This document shows, piece after piece, positions 41,089-52,136 of a DNA stretch of 64,000 bases. This stretch comes from Paracentrotus lividus (lineage: Eukaryota > Echinodermata > Echinoidea > Camarodonta > Echinidae), in NCBI GenBank assembly GCA_940671915.1, contig CALNVZ010003426.1:18250465-18314464 (forward strand), in the 5' to 3' direction. How positions within the stretch are numbered: the first letter of the stretch is position 1; each line of letters begins with the position of its first letter. The position numbers and the translations under genes are program-made. Below the pieces are notes generated by a model that saw nothing but the letters and a program-made list of their open reading frames with translations, had not been told where the DNA came from and did not search any database.

Positions 41089-41201
41089 GGGGGAGGTGTT
41101 GAAATTTTTTTTTCCGGTCTTCGGCCAACCAAAAGGTCATATATCACCTGTAGGGGTAGGTTTCAGAAGTTAATCGGCTCAAATCATGTATATTTTTTCC
41201 G

Positions 41202-41234
<33 letters not shown>

Positions 41235-41663
41235 ACATTTCTTCTCGATTTGGCGCCCCCCCCTTAGGTCAATTAGGCGCCCCTTTTAGGTCATTTTGGC
41301 GCCCTTTCGGGCGCCAACCGGGGGGCCCGGGCCCGTAAAGCCCCCCCCCCCCCCAGAATATCGCGTATTAAATTAATGTTAAGGCTTGGCACTATATTAG
41401 AAGCGCAAGGTTTGATATCAAATTCTTACTTTTGACTGCCAATTGAGTCAGTTTCGGCATGAGGGGGCGCTATATCGATTTATTTTTAAAATGAGCCGGT
41501 AAACAGCTAGTTTCTTGGCTAAATTAGAAAGGAGGAATAATTAGTCTTATCCGTTCCACCATGACCAATCACCGAGTGAATTTAAGGCTGATTTTTATAT
41601 AAATTTATCAAACCTCAAAATTAACAACAAATTCTCAATGAGATGATAATTACAGGTGTGGCG
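40721..41663 (+). repeat. Direct duplication, copy 2 (with insertion)
   Basis: Same sequence as 39655-40130 interrupted at 40901-41372. Small differences are mostly one-base indels in runs. Confidence 0.82.
40901..41372. mobile_element. ~470-bp insertion with GGCGCGTATCCAGG end
   Basis: Splits copy 2 precisely relative to copy 1. The left end is CAGGCGCGTATCCAGGATTT and AAATT is present on both sides, consistent with a 5-bp target duplication. Contains a ~G40 run (41056-41092), a T33 run and two GGCGCCCC repeats. No coding capacity. Confidence 0.75.
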
Positions 41664-41794
41664 CCGTCAATCTCCTTCCCCCATCCCCCCCCCCCCGATC
41701 TGCACGCGCCTGACATCAATGAAATCGTGTTCTGACGAGCGTCGCTTCGCAGTATTCTACAGTACAGTCGGTCAAAGTATAACTGTACTCGAAC

Positions 41795-41940
41795 TGCGCA
41801 CCCGCGCCAAAATATGCCAAACAAAAGCCACGTGTTCTCATTGGCTTTCGATCACCCTGACGTCATCTGGTGGCCAATCATATTTCGTGTTTAATACCCG
41901 CCATCTTGGAGTCCCGTAAAGCAATATTGCATTTTCTCTG
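41795..41940 (+). promoter_or_regulatory. Promoter and first noncoding exon of an unidentified gene
   Basis: A dense cluster of metazoan promoter motifs: TGCGCACCCGCGC (NRF1-like, 41795), CACGTG (41829), inverted CCAAT (ATTGG, 41840), a perfect CRE TGACGTCA (41858), CCAAT (41874) and GCCATCTTG (YY1 core, 41900). A consensus donor follows (CTCTG|GTAAGT, 41940/41941). YY1 sites are typically at or just after the start site, which would put the start near 41890-41900. It is a TATA-less housekeeping-type promoter. M1AP is 8.3 kb away, divergent. Confidence 0.7.
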
Positions 41941-41945
41941 GTAAG

Positions 41946-42570
41946 TCGTTCATGTTTTTCTCTAAATTACAGTTTATCAGTTTTAGCAAGAGATGTGATG
42001 CGTGTGGTATCCATAAAGTGCGTATAAATGTTTCATTCACAGCTTCCTGATTTTGATTTGATGTAGAATTTTGAAGTAAACATCGTTTTTCACAGCTGTC
42101 AAAATCTTTCATTCATTCTGCATTGCCATTGGCGCGCGCTTTGAGACGCATGGCATGCCTATTCTATTGCACAATGTTTCGCTCATCTCTTGGGGAACAG
42201 TACTCGGCACGCTGCATGCCCTGTCGGCGCGGCGGGGCCTCGGATCGGGATCCCGTTTGACCACCCGCCTGCTTGCAAACATAGCACATGTTTACTTTTA
42301 GCTTGTCTTTTTTTAAAGGGGAACAATGGGCTAAGTCCACTCTGTCTCTGACATGGCTAAAACTTAAAATTGAAAGAAAAATATGCACTGCGGTCTTGCG
42401 TGTCTGTTTGAATTTGGCAAAGAAGAAAAAAAGAGTCGACAATATTGTCGTGACAAATAACGTTAGAGTCTAACGTTAGATCTACATTAATTAGCTTACC
42501 AACTTTCAACAACTCGATGTGTTGGGACGTGCACATTAACGCAATTATCTATGCTAAAAATTGCTTTTTC
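41946..42570. other. First intron of the unidentified gene, proximal part
   Basis: Contains the palindrome TCTAACGTTAGA (twice near 42460-42480). No other structure recognised. Confidence 0.45.
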
Positions 42571-44320
42571 CAGGGCCGGCGGAGCGTTTTCAAAAGTGAG
42601 GGGGCACAAGTTTTAGAAAAATTCATGCGAACATATTAGGCCCGAATAATAAGGATTTTTACGGGGGCGGGGGGGGGGGGGCGATTCGAAATGTGAAAAA
42701 GTGCACCTTTGCTTTGTGAATGAGCAGATCATATTCAAGCGCGAAGTCAGGGGTCAGTATAATTAACTTTTTAGAGAAATTTCCGAGCGGATACGTAGCG
42801 CGAGCCGAAAATTTTGGCTTATAAATACCTGAAGGTAGTGTATTCTGTACACATTTTGATAATTGTCATCTCATCTGAGACACATTTGCGAGCGCGTAGC
42901 GCGAGCCGAAAATTTTGGCTTATAATTACCTGAAGGTAGTGAATTCTGTACACATTTTGATAATTGTCATCCCATCTGAGACACATTTGCGAGCGCGAAG
43001 CGCGAGGTGAAAATTTTGGCTTACAATGATGCAAAGGCCGTATATTTTACGCACATTTCCCCCCTCTACTCTTATGTATTTTGTTTGAATTCTTTTACTA
43101 GATAACGATCACCTTCATTTTAATAAAAATAAATTGCGAACGCGAGCAAAAATATTTACATAACATTACTTGTTTGGGGCGTCAGGGATCACTCAATAAA
43201 GCTTTTTGTTTAGAAAACTTTGAGAGCGCGAAGCGCGAGCCGAAAATGTTGGCTTAACGGACCGAAGGTATAGTGTATTCTAGACATAATTTGAAAATTT
43301 ACATCCCATGACTTCACTTTATAATGTCAGGAGTCAGTCTTTCTGAGAGAAATTTCGCGCAGACCATATTTGAGCGCGAAGTGAGGGGTCAGCCTAGTAT
43401 AATAAACTTTTCTAGAGAAATTTGCAAGCGCGAAGCGCGAGCCGAAAATTTTGGCTTATAATGACCTGAAGGTAGTGTGTTCTCAACACATTTTGAAAAT
43501 TATCATCCCGTCTAAGAGAAATTTGCGAGCGCGAAGCGCGAGCTGAAAATTTTGGCTTATAATGACACAAATAAGGCCGTATATTTTACGCACATTTCCC
43601 CCTCTACTCTTATGTATTTTGTTTGAATTTTGTTACTAGCTAGGTAACGATCACCTTCATTTTAACAAAAATAAATTGCGAGCGCAAATCGCGAGCAGAA
43701 AATTTTACATAACATTACTTATTTGCGGGGACGCCAGGGATCAGTCAATGAGCTTTGCGAGCGCGAAGCGCGAGCCGAAAATTTTTGACTTATAATTAAC
43801 TGAAGGTAGTGTATTCTAGATTTTGAAATTTGATTGACATCCATCACTTCACTTTGCGACGTCAGGAATCCGTCTTTCTGAGAGGAATTTGCGAGCGCGA
43901 AGCGCTAGCTGAAAAATTTTGGCTTATGACACCGTATATTTTACGTACATTTTCCATCTTATTTCTTTTTGTTTGAATTCTTTTGTGGGTCAAGATCACC
44001 TCAATTTTAACAAAAATAAATTGCGAGGGCCAAGTGCGAGTATAAAAATTTACATAACTTTACTAATATCATGAATATGGGACATAAGGGATCAGTCAAT
44101 GTGCCTTATTGAGAGAACCTTGCGAGCGCGATGCGCGAGCAGAAAAAAAAATGGCTACTAATGAACCCGAAGGTAATGTATTTCAAACACATTTTGCCTC
44201 TACTTTCCGCTCTTCTTTTTCTTTCTTTTCCTTTTTTTTCCGTTAGAAAATATTAAAATTTCTGGCAAAAAAGTGGGGGGGGCCCGGCCCCCCCAGGCCC
44301 CCCCGTCTCCGCCGGCCCTG
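42571..44320. mobile_element. 1.75-kb hAT-like TIR element carrying GCGCGAAGCGCGAG array
   Basis: Perfect 14-bp TIRs CAGGGCCGGCGGAG and CTCCGCCGGCCCTG. The interior is ~10 units of 110-230 bp, each with GCGAGCGCGAAGCGCGAG, CCGAAAATTTTGGCTTATAA and ACCTGAAGGTAGTGTATTCT. No clean 8-bp target duplication (left GCTTTTTC, right TTTTCACA). Non-autonomous. Confidence 0.85.
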
Positions 44321-45287
44321 TTTTCACAAGCATAGAAGTTTTGAGAACTAACGTTAGAAGGCCGGCTAGATGAACGCGCTGTGTAAAAATAAATTAAATG
44401 GTGTCGTCTAACTGTTAGACTCTACTTCAAGTAAAAAAGGAAAAAGGACTCGTCATGTTCATGATGGATTTTTTGGGGCGCTAACAGTTAGTATTAACAG
44501 TTTCATGAGAAAGGATTTTACAGCAACGCCCTCCGACTAGGGTAGGGTGCATGGATGGAGTGTGTAGATTCTAGATCTATGTCAAGGGATTAAAACTGCA
44601 TGAGCTCACTTTTTGCAACCAAGAAGGCACATAGATCTACAGCTGCAAACCAACATCAATCAGTACTGAAAAATGGCTGTCTGTCGCCCTCTTGGTTGCT
44701 GAGGAAACTTCTCAATAATAATAAGCGAAAGCAGCTTTAAACCTACCCCAAAATAAATTGAGATAATCTATAGAGTCTAGAGTCTCATTGCAATATAATT
44801 CTTCCATTAGATATTTTTAATTTTGTTTAGTAGAATTTTTAGACCCTTTTTTGGATATGCCACCTTGACTTGGCTTGAGCTGCTCAAGACACTTTTCTGC
44901 ATTGACTTTCCATTGGAAGAAAACTGCTGCAGTAAGGTACTTTCCAGTGCAAGGTCAATTATGAATTGACCATGCATAAGTGTAAGTGCCAAGAAGGTAG
45001 ACTAGGCGAGCACGCTCATTTATAAAAAAATTGTCACAAATTAGGCACTCTTCTTATAGAAGTCTATATGGAAAAAAAAAATATTAAAAAAAAAAAAACC
45101 TTTGCCAGTCACAAATCATCTAGGTCTATAGATGGAAAGCTGTTGGAGTTTATTGAAATGTGTTGAAGTTTTTATGTTCTGGTAGTCTAGTTGAATTTAA
45201 TTGATATATCATGATGTAATATTGTTTACATAGATTGGCTTTAAAATGAAACCTAATATTAGTAATTGACTCATTTTCTCTTACTAG
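44321..45287. other. First intron of the unidentified gene, distal part
   Basis: Includes TAACGTTAGA-type palindromes near 44350 and A-runs near 45070-45100. No exon recognised. Confidence 0.45.
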
Positions 45288-45445
45288 ATCAACTAGGAAG
45301 AGATGTGACATAGATATTTTAAGAATTCTCCAGACAAGATACTTGGGATTAGACCCTCAACTTCTCAATGATTTATATTTGCCCTAATTCAGAACATCTT
45401 ATGAAAAACTCTGGATAATATGGAGGATGCCAATCAGAATATTAT
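45288..45445 (+). CDS. Unidentified gene, exon 2 with start codon (CDS from 45420)
   Basis: TTACTAG acceptor and TTAT|GTAAGA donor. The ATG at 45420 opens MEDANQNI plus two bases; the phase fits the next exon exactly. 5'UTR occupies 45288-45419 and has upstream stops. Protein family not recognised. Confidence 0.65.
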
Positions 45446-46100
45446 GTAAGATTTTAAATCAAAAGAATTGCATTTGATTGATGTGATTTTTTTCACCCCT
45501 TTTGTGTAGGGCTATTAAATTAATTTGATTCACAAATTTTATTGGATTACTAACCACCCCCCCCCCCAAAAAAAAATAAATAAATAAATAAATGAAAAGC
45601 ATGCAATGCCTCGGTGTTCAAAATAAACTAACAAAACTTTAATCTCTTTCTGATAATCAGTTGTTAATCCAGACAATTTCTGTTGTGGCAGCAAAACTAT
45701 TTGAGAGTGTCTCACGTTGGTACATTTTTAATTCACCAATATTTTTGTGGAAAAGGTTTTGTGTATCATTTCTAATTCCTTGTTGCTGTGGTTCAAAATG
45801 CTTTGCTCAGCGTCTGAGCATGAGCTAACATCTTGTTCTACATTTTGTATCAAAATAGAGATAATCATATTTTGCATATTACAAATTATTTGAAAAGTTC
45901 CTCATCTGTGCAACTATACGTTTCTTGCATCATAGATTGTCCGCAGAAAGAAGTAAATTGCAAACATCTGTACAAAATCCAGTATTTGCAAGTTTTGTAA
46001 AAGTATGACATATTGAATCCTTTCACTCAGAAAAAAAATGAGTATGGTTTATTGTAAACTTGGACAATATTAAATATTTATTTGCCTCCTTTTTGTGATT

Positions 46101-46133
<33 letters not shown>

Positions 46134-46336
46134 TTGGTGCATTCCCATGAGAACAGAACTGATTTCTGTCAATGCTTTGGGGATTTTTCCCTATTAACAA
46201 GTTTAACATGTTTTCAACCTTAACAGTGTCCTTCATAGTTTGTAACTGTTGGTTAAACGCTTTAACTCAAGGGTGATGTAGATGAAATTCAGGTCTGTAC
46301 ATGTAAATAATCCTAAGTGAATCTTTAGACCAAATT

Positions 46337-46378
<42 letters not shown>

Positions 46379-46665
46379 AAGAGTATAGATGGTATTTAAC
46401 TGAGGCCTATGCGATTTTGTGTGCAGTTCGTGTTATGCGTATGGTGTGCTGTGTTGGTTTACAAGAGGTCTTTTTCACTTTAGCCATTGTAAATTTGTCT
46501 GATCATTTTGTAACTAAGCTTTTCCATAGCATACAGTAATCCTTATGAGCTCTATTGATATACTTATAATCTGGGCTTTTCCTATAACTTATCCCCTCTA
46601 AGTCGCCATTTACATTTATTTCATCGGCTGTTTGTAACTAACCCATGTCCATGATTTATTTTTAG
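45446..46665. other. Intron 2 of the unidentified gene
   Basis: Contains TAAA microsatellite near 45575 and long T runs at about 46098-46126 and 46338-46374. No other structure. Confidence 0.5.
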
Positions 46666-46805
46666 ACCTGAATCGGTGACAGAAGACACATTATTTGAGA
46701 TGGATCGAGGACCACAAGGAGATGGGCAAGACTTAGAAGGCGTTGAAGTCATTGATACAACTACTGCTCCTAGTATCAACTCATCAGAAGCTATTGCGTT
46801 ATCAG
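46666..46805 (+). CDS. Unidentified gene, exon 3
   Basis: TTTTTAG acceptor and TCAG|GTAAAA donor. Joined to exon 2 it reads MEDANQNIIPESVTEDTLFE, then MDRGPQGDGQDLEGVEVIDT and TTAPSINSSEAIALS. Acidic, Ser/Thr-rich and probably disordered, as in the N-terminus of many nuclear regulators, but I cannot name it. The gene runs on beyond a sequence gap, and no later exon is found before 64 kb. Confidence 0.72.
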
Positions 46806-46819
46806 GTAAAAACAAAAAT

Positions 46820-48300
46820 AATATATTTGATAGATATGTCCCAAGGCAAGTTCTTATATCCCCTCACAAATGGCAGCTCTATCAATGGGCTGTTAATACN
46901 NNNNNNNNNNNNNNNNNNNNNNNNNNNNNNNNNNNNNNNNNNNNNNNNNNNNNNNNNNNNNNNNNNNNNNNNNNNNNNNNNNNNNNNNNNNNNNNNNNNG
47001 ACAAATACAAAACAATTTGCCAAAAATATCTTGATCGATTACCAAAAAAAAAAGAAGAAAATAAGTGACATTTTGGAGTTTAAAAAAAAACCTTGACATT
47101 TATCCAAATTTGTATATCAAAGCACTTTTTGACTGTTGTAGAAATTGTTCAAATTTTGATCTTATCATTTTTGCTTACCATCTATCTTTCACTATATGAT
47201 ATTCAATCATTATTATAGGGTACTGCATGGAAATACCTTAAATTCCCACTTTTTATGGTTCTTGATCAAAAGAATATATCTTTTGTAAATATACGGGCGT
47301 AGCAAAAGATTAAACAAAAAATAAATATAAATGAAATGTGTCTGATAAAATAAAAATTAATTTCACAGGTAAAATAACGTATGCTAGTGGTCTATCAAGA
47401 ATAATGGAAATCTATTAGCATTTACGTTAAAGAAAAGAGAAAAATACCGAACATTTATTTGCCAAAACGTCTTGATCGATTACAAAATTTGAAGAAAAGA
47501 TAGTGGCATTTGATTTTGAAGTAAAAAAAAAAAATCCTTGACATTTAACCAAATTTTTATATAAGAAGCAATTTTTTTACTATTTATTTCATTAGTCCCT
47601 TAGTGCATGAAAATTCCATAAATTTCCACTTTTCATGGTTGTTGATCAAAAGAAGATCTGTTGCAAAGATATGGGCGTAACAAAAAGTGAAAATTTCTGA
47701 TTAAAAAAATGAATGCACAATTGAAATTACGTATAGTTTCCTCAGAAAATGGAAATCTATTTACATTTACCCTCGACCTCATAAAAAAAAAGGAATTTAA
47801 AAATAAAAAACAATTTGCCAAAAATATCTTGATCGATAACCAAAAAAAGAGAGAAAAGATAGTGGCATTTTGAAGTTTTAAAAAAATCCTTGACATTTTA
47901 TCAAAATTTGTATATAAAAAGCAGTTTTGACTAATAATTTTATTAGTCCTCTAACTAGGAGTTGTTCAAATTTCCTCTTTTTATTATTCATGCGTGCCAT
48001 TTAGTTTTCATTATGATATTCCCTAATTATTATAGGGTACTTTATCGATATTCCTTAGATTCCCACTGTTCCTGTTTCTTGATCAAAAATATATTTATTT
48101 ATTTTTTTGCAAAAAAAAAAAATCAATTAAAAAGGTCTGCTAACAAAAAATACGTTAATAAATGAAAGTAAAATAACGTATAGTTTCCTAGGAATAATGG
48201 AAATCTATTAACATTTACGTTTACAAAAAAAATCACACCAATTTGCCAAAAATGTCTTAATCGATTACAACTTCAAAATCGATTACACCGTATGAAGAAT
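46820..48300 (+). repeat. Large-unit (~360-440 bp) tandem repeat across the gap
   Basis: CAATTTGCCAAAAATATCTT followed by GATCGATTAC recurs at about 47010, 47455, 47812 and 48240. Each is preceded by TTTCC(T/A)-AGAATAATGGAAATC and followed by CCTTGACATTTA. The tandem structure explains why assembly failed here. Confidence 0.8.
46900..46999. other. Assembly gap, 100 N
   Basis: 100 N, conventional unknown-size gap. Confidence 0.99.
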
Positions 48301-48890
48301 GGGAGGAAAAACGTTTGGCTCTGGAAAGAAACAAAATTTAAAATCTTAAACATCTTTATGAAGTAGAGCGAGGGTTCATTACCATATCACCCTGTTTCCC
48401 GTAAAATGGTCCGTATCCATCCCAGACAAGTGGGATTCCTTCGGGTAGAGGGAATCAAGCACACGAAGAAAAGATGAAATTTGAAAAAGAAGGTGATTTT
48501 TGAAATTTATATTGTGTAACAATCAACAATATTCTTTATTATGATAATTAAACATAATAAACAAAATATATATCAAAAAGAATGAATTAAATAGTCTAAG
48601 ACCAACAACCAAAACCAACACAGCACCGTCGTACTGCATTGCCGTACACTGTACTGACGAACGATCTAGGTAGGCCTACAAGAGAAATATACAAAATAAC
48701 AATCATATGAATTCTAGACACACTTCGAATACCAGCATGTGTACAAAATAATATACATTTCAATTCAATAATATTCTTCTCACAATAACTAACATTTCAA
48801 TCCGAAAGATACATTTCATTCTCACAATAAATAGCATAGTTAAATGGATCAATGACATAAACTATGAAAATATTAATAAAGTAAATACAT
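48301..48890. other. AT-rich DNA, nothing recognised
   Basis: No ORF, hairpin or element end recognised between the tandem repeat and the next TIR element. Confidence 0.45.
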
Positions 48891-49473
48891 ACACTCACTT
48901 AGCACTGGTATTGCAACATAGCTAAATGCGTGCATTTTGTCATATTTCATTCATGGCCAGAGATTTTGCGAAGATTTTTGTATATTCTGAAAGAGGAGAC
49001 TTGTCCCTTTTCATTCCTGAGATCAGTTAATACTCAGACAGTGGCACCTTTTTAAACAAAGGGGCGACAAATGAACAAAGGGGCGACAAATGAACAAAGA
49101 CCCCTAAAATGAAATTTTAAGAGGTGGGGATTATAAGTTAATAAAATTATTAAGGAGGAGTCAAATTTCTCAAAAATTGTTTACATGTTTCAATCATGCT
49201 TGTGGCAAATTAAAAATGACCAAAAAGGTAGTACTACAATGACCGACAAAAGGAGGAACACCCAAAGAAGATACATTTATTTCTATCGTTGCCAAGGAAA
49301 AATTTAGTCCCGTATTGCCGAGAGCCCGAGACGATTTAATGCAAATTTATTCCACCGAATTCCCAAATTACTGTTGAATCCTCAAATTTTCGCAAAATCT
49401 CTGGTCATGAATGGAATATGAAAAAAAAAAGCACGCGTTTAGCTATGTTGCAATACCAGTGCTAAGTGAGTGT
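48891..49473. mobile_element. 583-bp hAT-like MITE with ~90-bp TIRs
   Basis: Starts ACACTCACTTAGCACTGGTA and ends TACCAGTGCTAAGTGAGTGT; complementarity continues through the AATGAATG/ATTCATG and AGAGATTTTGCGAA words. Flanks AAATACAT and AAATGCAT match at 7 of 8 positions, as an aged 8-bp target duplication. Confidence 0.85.
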
Positions 49474-49737
49474 AAATGCATATTTTGAAAGCATCATCAA
49501 GTTGCTGAACAGGCTTTGATGAGTATCACCATAGAAGTAGAAGTAGAAGTAGGTACGACGTATGAGAGGAGGGTTGGGAGTCTTCTCAATATCTCTGACG
49601 TGTTTTTACGGATTTTTTGTTTTTGTTTTTGTTTTTGTTTTTTGTTTTTTTAGTTTCCTTTTCAGAATTCTTGATTAAGGAACGAGAAGAGAGGAGTAAC
49701 TTTTTCATAAGTTTCCCCCTTTTCTTTATACATAGGG

Positions 49738-50282
49738 GAGACGGGGTCATCCCGATAGTCCGCGGGTCCGTTAGTCCGCGGGCCCGATAGTCCGCGGGTC
49801 CGATAGTCCGCGGTTCCGTTAGTCCGCGGGTCCGATAGTCCGCGGGGGGGGGGGGGGGGGGGGGTGATGTTTGTTACTCTGAAGGTTCGTTATTCCGAAA
49901 ATAGAAAAAGATTCGTTTTTCCGAAAATAGAAAAGGTTCGTTATTCCGAAAATAGAAAAGATTCGTTATTCCGAAAATAGTAAAGGTTCGTTATTCCGAA
50001 AATAGAAAAGGTTTTTTTGTTCCGAAAATAGAATGAGGTTCGTTAGTCCGAAAATAGAAAAGATTTGTTATTCCAAAAATAGAAAAATGTTCGTTAGTCC
50101 GAAAATAGAAATGGCTCGTTATTCCGAATTTTCGTTATTCCAAAAATAGAAAATGTTTGATATTCCGAAAATAGAAAAGGTTCGTAACTCCGATAATAGA
50201 ATGAGGTTCGTTAGTCCAAAAATAGAAAAAGGTTCGTTAGTCCGAAAATTAAATAAGGTTCGTTTTTCCGAAAATAAAATTA
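49738..50282 (+). repeat. Left arm of a second fold-back element (two minisatellites)
   Basis: First ~6 units of GGTCCGATAGTCCGCG (49755-49840), then a G18 tract, then ~18 units of GGTTCGTTATTCCGAAAATA plus GAAAA. The inverted counterparts occur in reverse order at 51236-51570. Confidence 0.9.
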
Positions 50283-51191
50283 ACTTATTTTAGTAGGCTA
50301 ACAAAAACTGTGCTGTAATTCAAAAACAATATGAAAATATGCAATAATAGTCTCAGCGGAAGATGATACATGCGTATTTTTGGGGGAAATGATGTATTGC
50401 ATCAAGAAGTGGCGTGGATCAAGCTTGATTTTGATTTTATCTGAGCAATTGCTGCCCAATGGATTAAGAATGTTGGGGACTGTGTGTTGGTCACTCGTCA
50501 ATAATCCCCAGATAAGGGGGATCTTTTTTTCGGGGGAGGGGTGTCATTATTTAACAGCTTCTGCTGTTAAATTTTGATTTTCGGAGAATTTATTTTACAA
50601 CATTATCAACGGCGACTTCTACCGATAAAGAATTCGCTACTTAACGGGCCTCTATCACTCCATGATTAATAATCAATTCCACAATTATATCCACTCCGTC
50701 TTTATTTCATAGAAAAGTTAGTTTTGTTTTTTTTTCCGGAACATAATCGGCGGCGACTTCTTATCTTCCGATAAAGATTGATTTCCGCCGTTGTTTTGAT
50801 ATAATTTCTTTCAAATTCATAAGTAGGCCTAAATACGGAACGAATACAACTGCGGAATTAATTATTTAGTTATGGAGAGCTATCGGGCTGATGTTAGAGC
50901 GAAACGTTTTCTTTATCGGAAGAGATCGCCGTCGATAATGTTCGAAATAGATTCTTTATGAAATAAAGACGGAGCGAAAACAGTTGCAGAAATAGTTATT
51001 TAGTTATGGCGTGATAACGCCCCTTTTTTAGTAGCGAATTCTTAATCGGTAGAAGTCGACATTGATAATGTTGTGAAAAACAAATTCTCCGAAAATCAAA
51101 ATTTAACAGGAGCCTGTTCAATAATGACAACCATCCCCCTTATTTGGACGTTATTCACGGGTGACCAACACACAGTCCCCGACATTTTTAA

Positions 51192-51240
51192 TCCATTCAC
51201 CAGTGGCGGATCCAGGATTTCATTTCAGGGGGGGGGGAAT
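51192..51240. mobile_element. hAT-type end fragment inside the fold-back element
   Basis: CAGTGGCGGATCCAGGATTT followed by a G-tract, resembling the CAGTGGCGTATCTAGG end of the hAT element at 59584. It is truncated by the TTCGTTATTCCG array. Confidence 0.5.
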
Positions 51241-51570
51241 AACGAACCTTCTGATTAATGAACCTCATTCTTTATTCGGAATAACGAACCTTTTCTATTT
51301 TTGGAATAACGAACCTCTTCTATTTTTGGAATAACGAACCTTTTCTATTTTCGGACTAACGAAACTTTTCTATTTTCGGACTAATGAACCTTTACTATTT
51401 TCGGAAAAACGAATCGTCAGGGTCACAAACAATCACCCCCCCCCCCCCCCCCGCGGCAACTATCGGACCGCGGACTATCGGAACCCGCGGACTAACGGAC
51501 CCGCGGACCATCGGACCCGCGGACTATAAGACCCGCGGACTATTGGACCCGCGGACTATTGGGCTGTAGC
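51236..51570 (-). repeat. Right arm of the second fold-back element
   Basis: Units of AACGAACCTTTTCTATTTTC, a C18 tract, then GGACCCGCGGACTATCGG units: exact inverse order of the left arm. Confidence 0.9.
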
Positions 51571-51590
51571 CGGGGAGACCGGGGTGAACT

Positions 51591-52136
51591 GGGACGCGGG
51601 AGAAGTGGGACACCTCTTACATATATCTAGAAAAGTGTTCAACCAATCAGTTTACTGGTCTTATCCCCTGATAGGAATTTGGTATTCAGAGTGAATAAAA
51701 GCGCATGGAAACAACAGCGCAAGAACTCTGCTGGTATAATTTTGAAGAACAAAAAAAATCACACTTTTGTTTCAATAGTTTTTTGCAGTCAGTGTGAAGT
51801 ACTTTTTTAATTCATTCTTATAGCTTTAGCAGGCACTTAGCATGCTATATCTATGCCTTGTTAGTCCTAATAATTTGCATTCAAAGTTTTTGCAAAAATG
51901 TGCACATTTGTAAAGTTAGCCGCCATTTTTATTTTTTGTGTGTGCTGGGGTAAACTGGGACATCACTGTCCCATCTTACCCCAACTCACATTGGCTATGG
52001 TGGATGACTGATTCATGATTACGTCAAAGTAAGGGCATTCAATAGCGTGACATTTTATAGATAGGCATTAAACTTGGTTAAATTTTTTCGATATGTCTAT
52101 TATTTTGATGAAAATATTCTGGGGGCCATGGGTGTC
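51591..52136. other. AT-rich DNA with a small hairpin
   Basis: GGGGTAAACTGGGACATCAC and CTGTCCCATCTTACCCC (about 51949-51986) can pair. No gene recognised. Confidence 0.4.

Larger units (their letters stand above)
49738..51590. mobile_element. 1.85-kb fold-back element with compound minisatellite arms
   Basis: Outer arms are inverted minisatellites of two unit types. Inner inverted segments match too (GGGGACTGTGTGTTGGTCAC at 50475 against GTGACCAACACACAGTCCCC at 51161; AAGTCGCCGTTGATAATG-type words around 50600-51070). No coding frame. Same architecture as 1-2002 but with unrelated repeat units. Confidence 0.82.

Noticed and set aside
46676..47068. 130-codon frame crossing the gap
   Set aside because: The frame past the exon donor is created by intron sequence and N characters; the exon ends at 46805.
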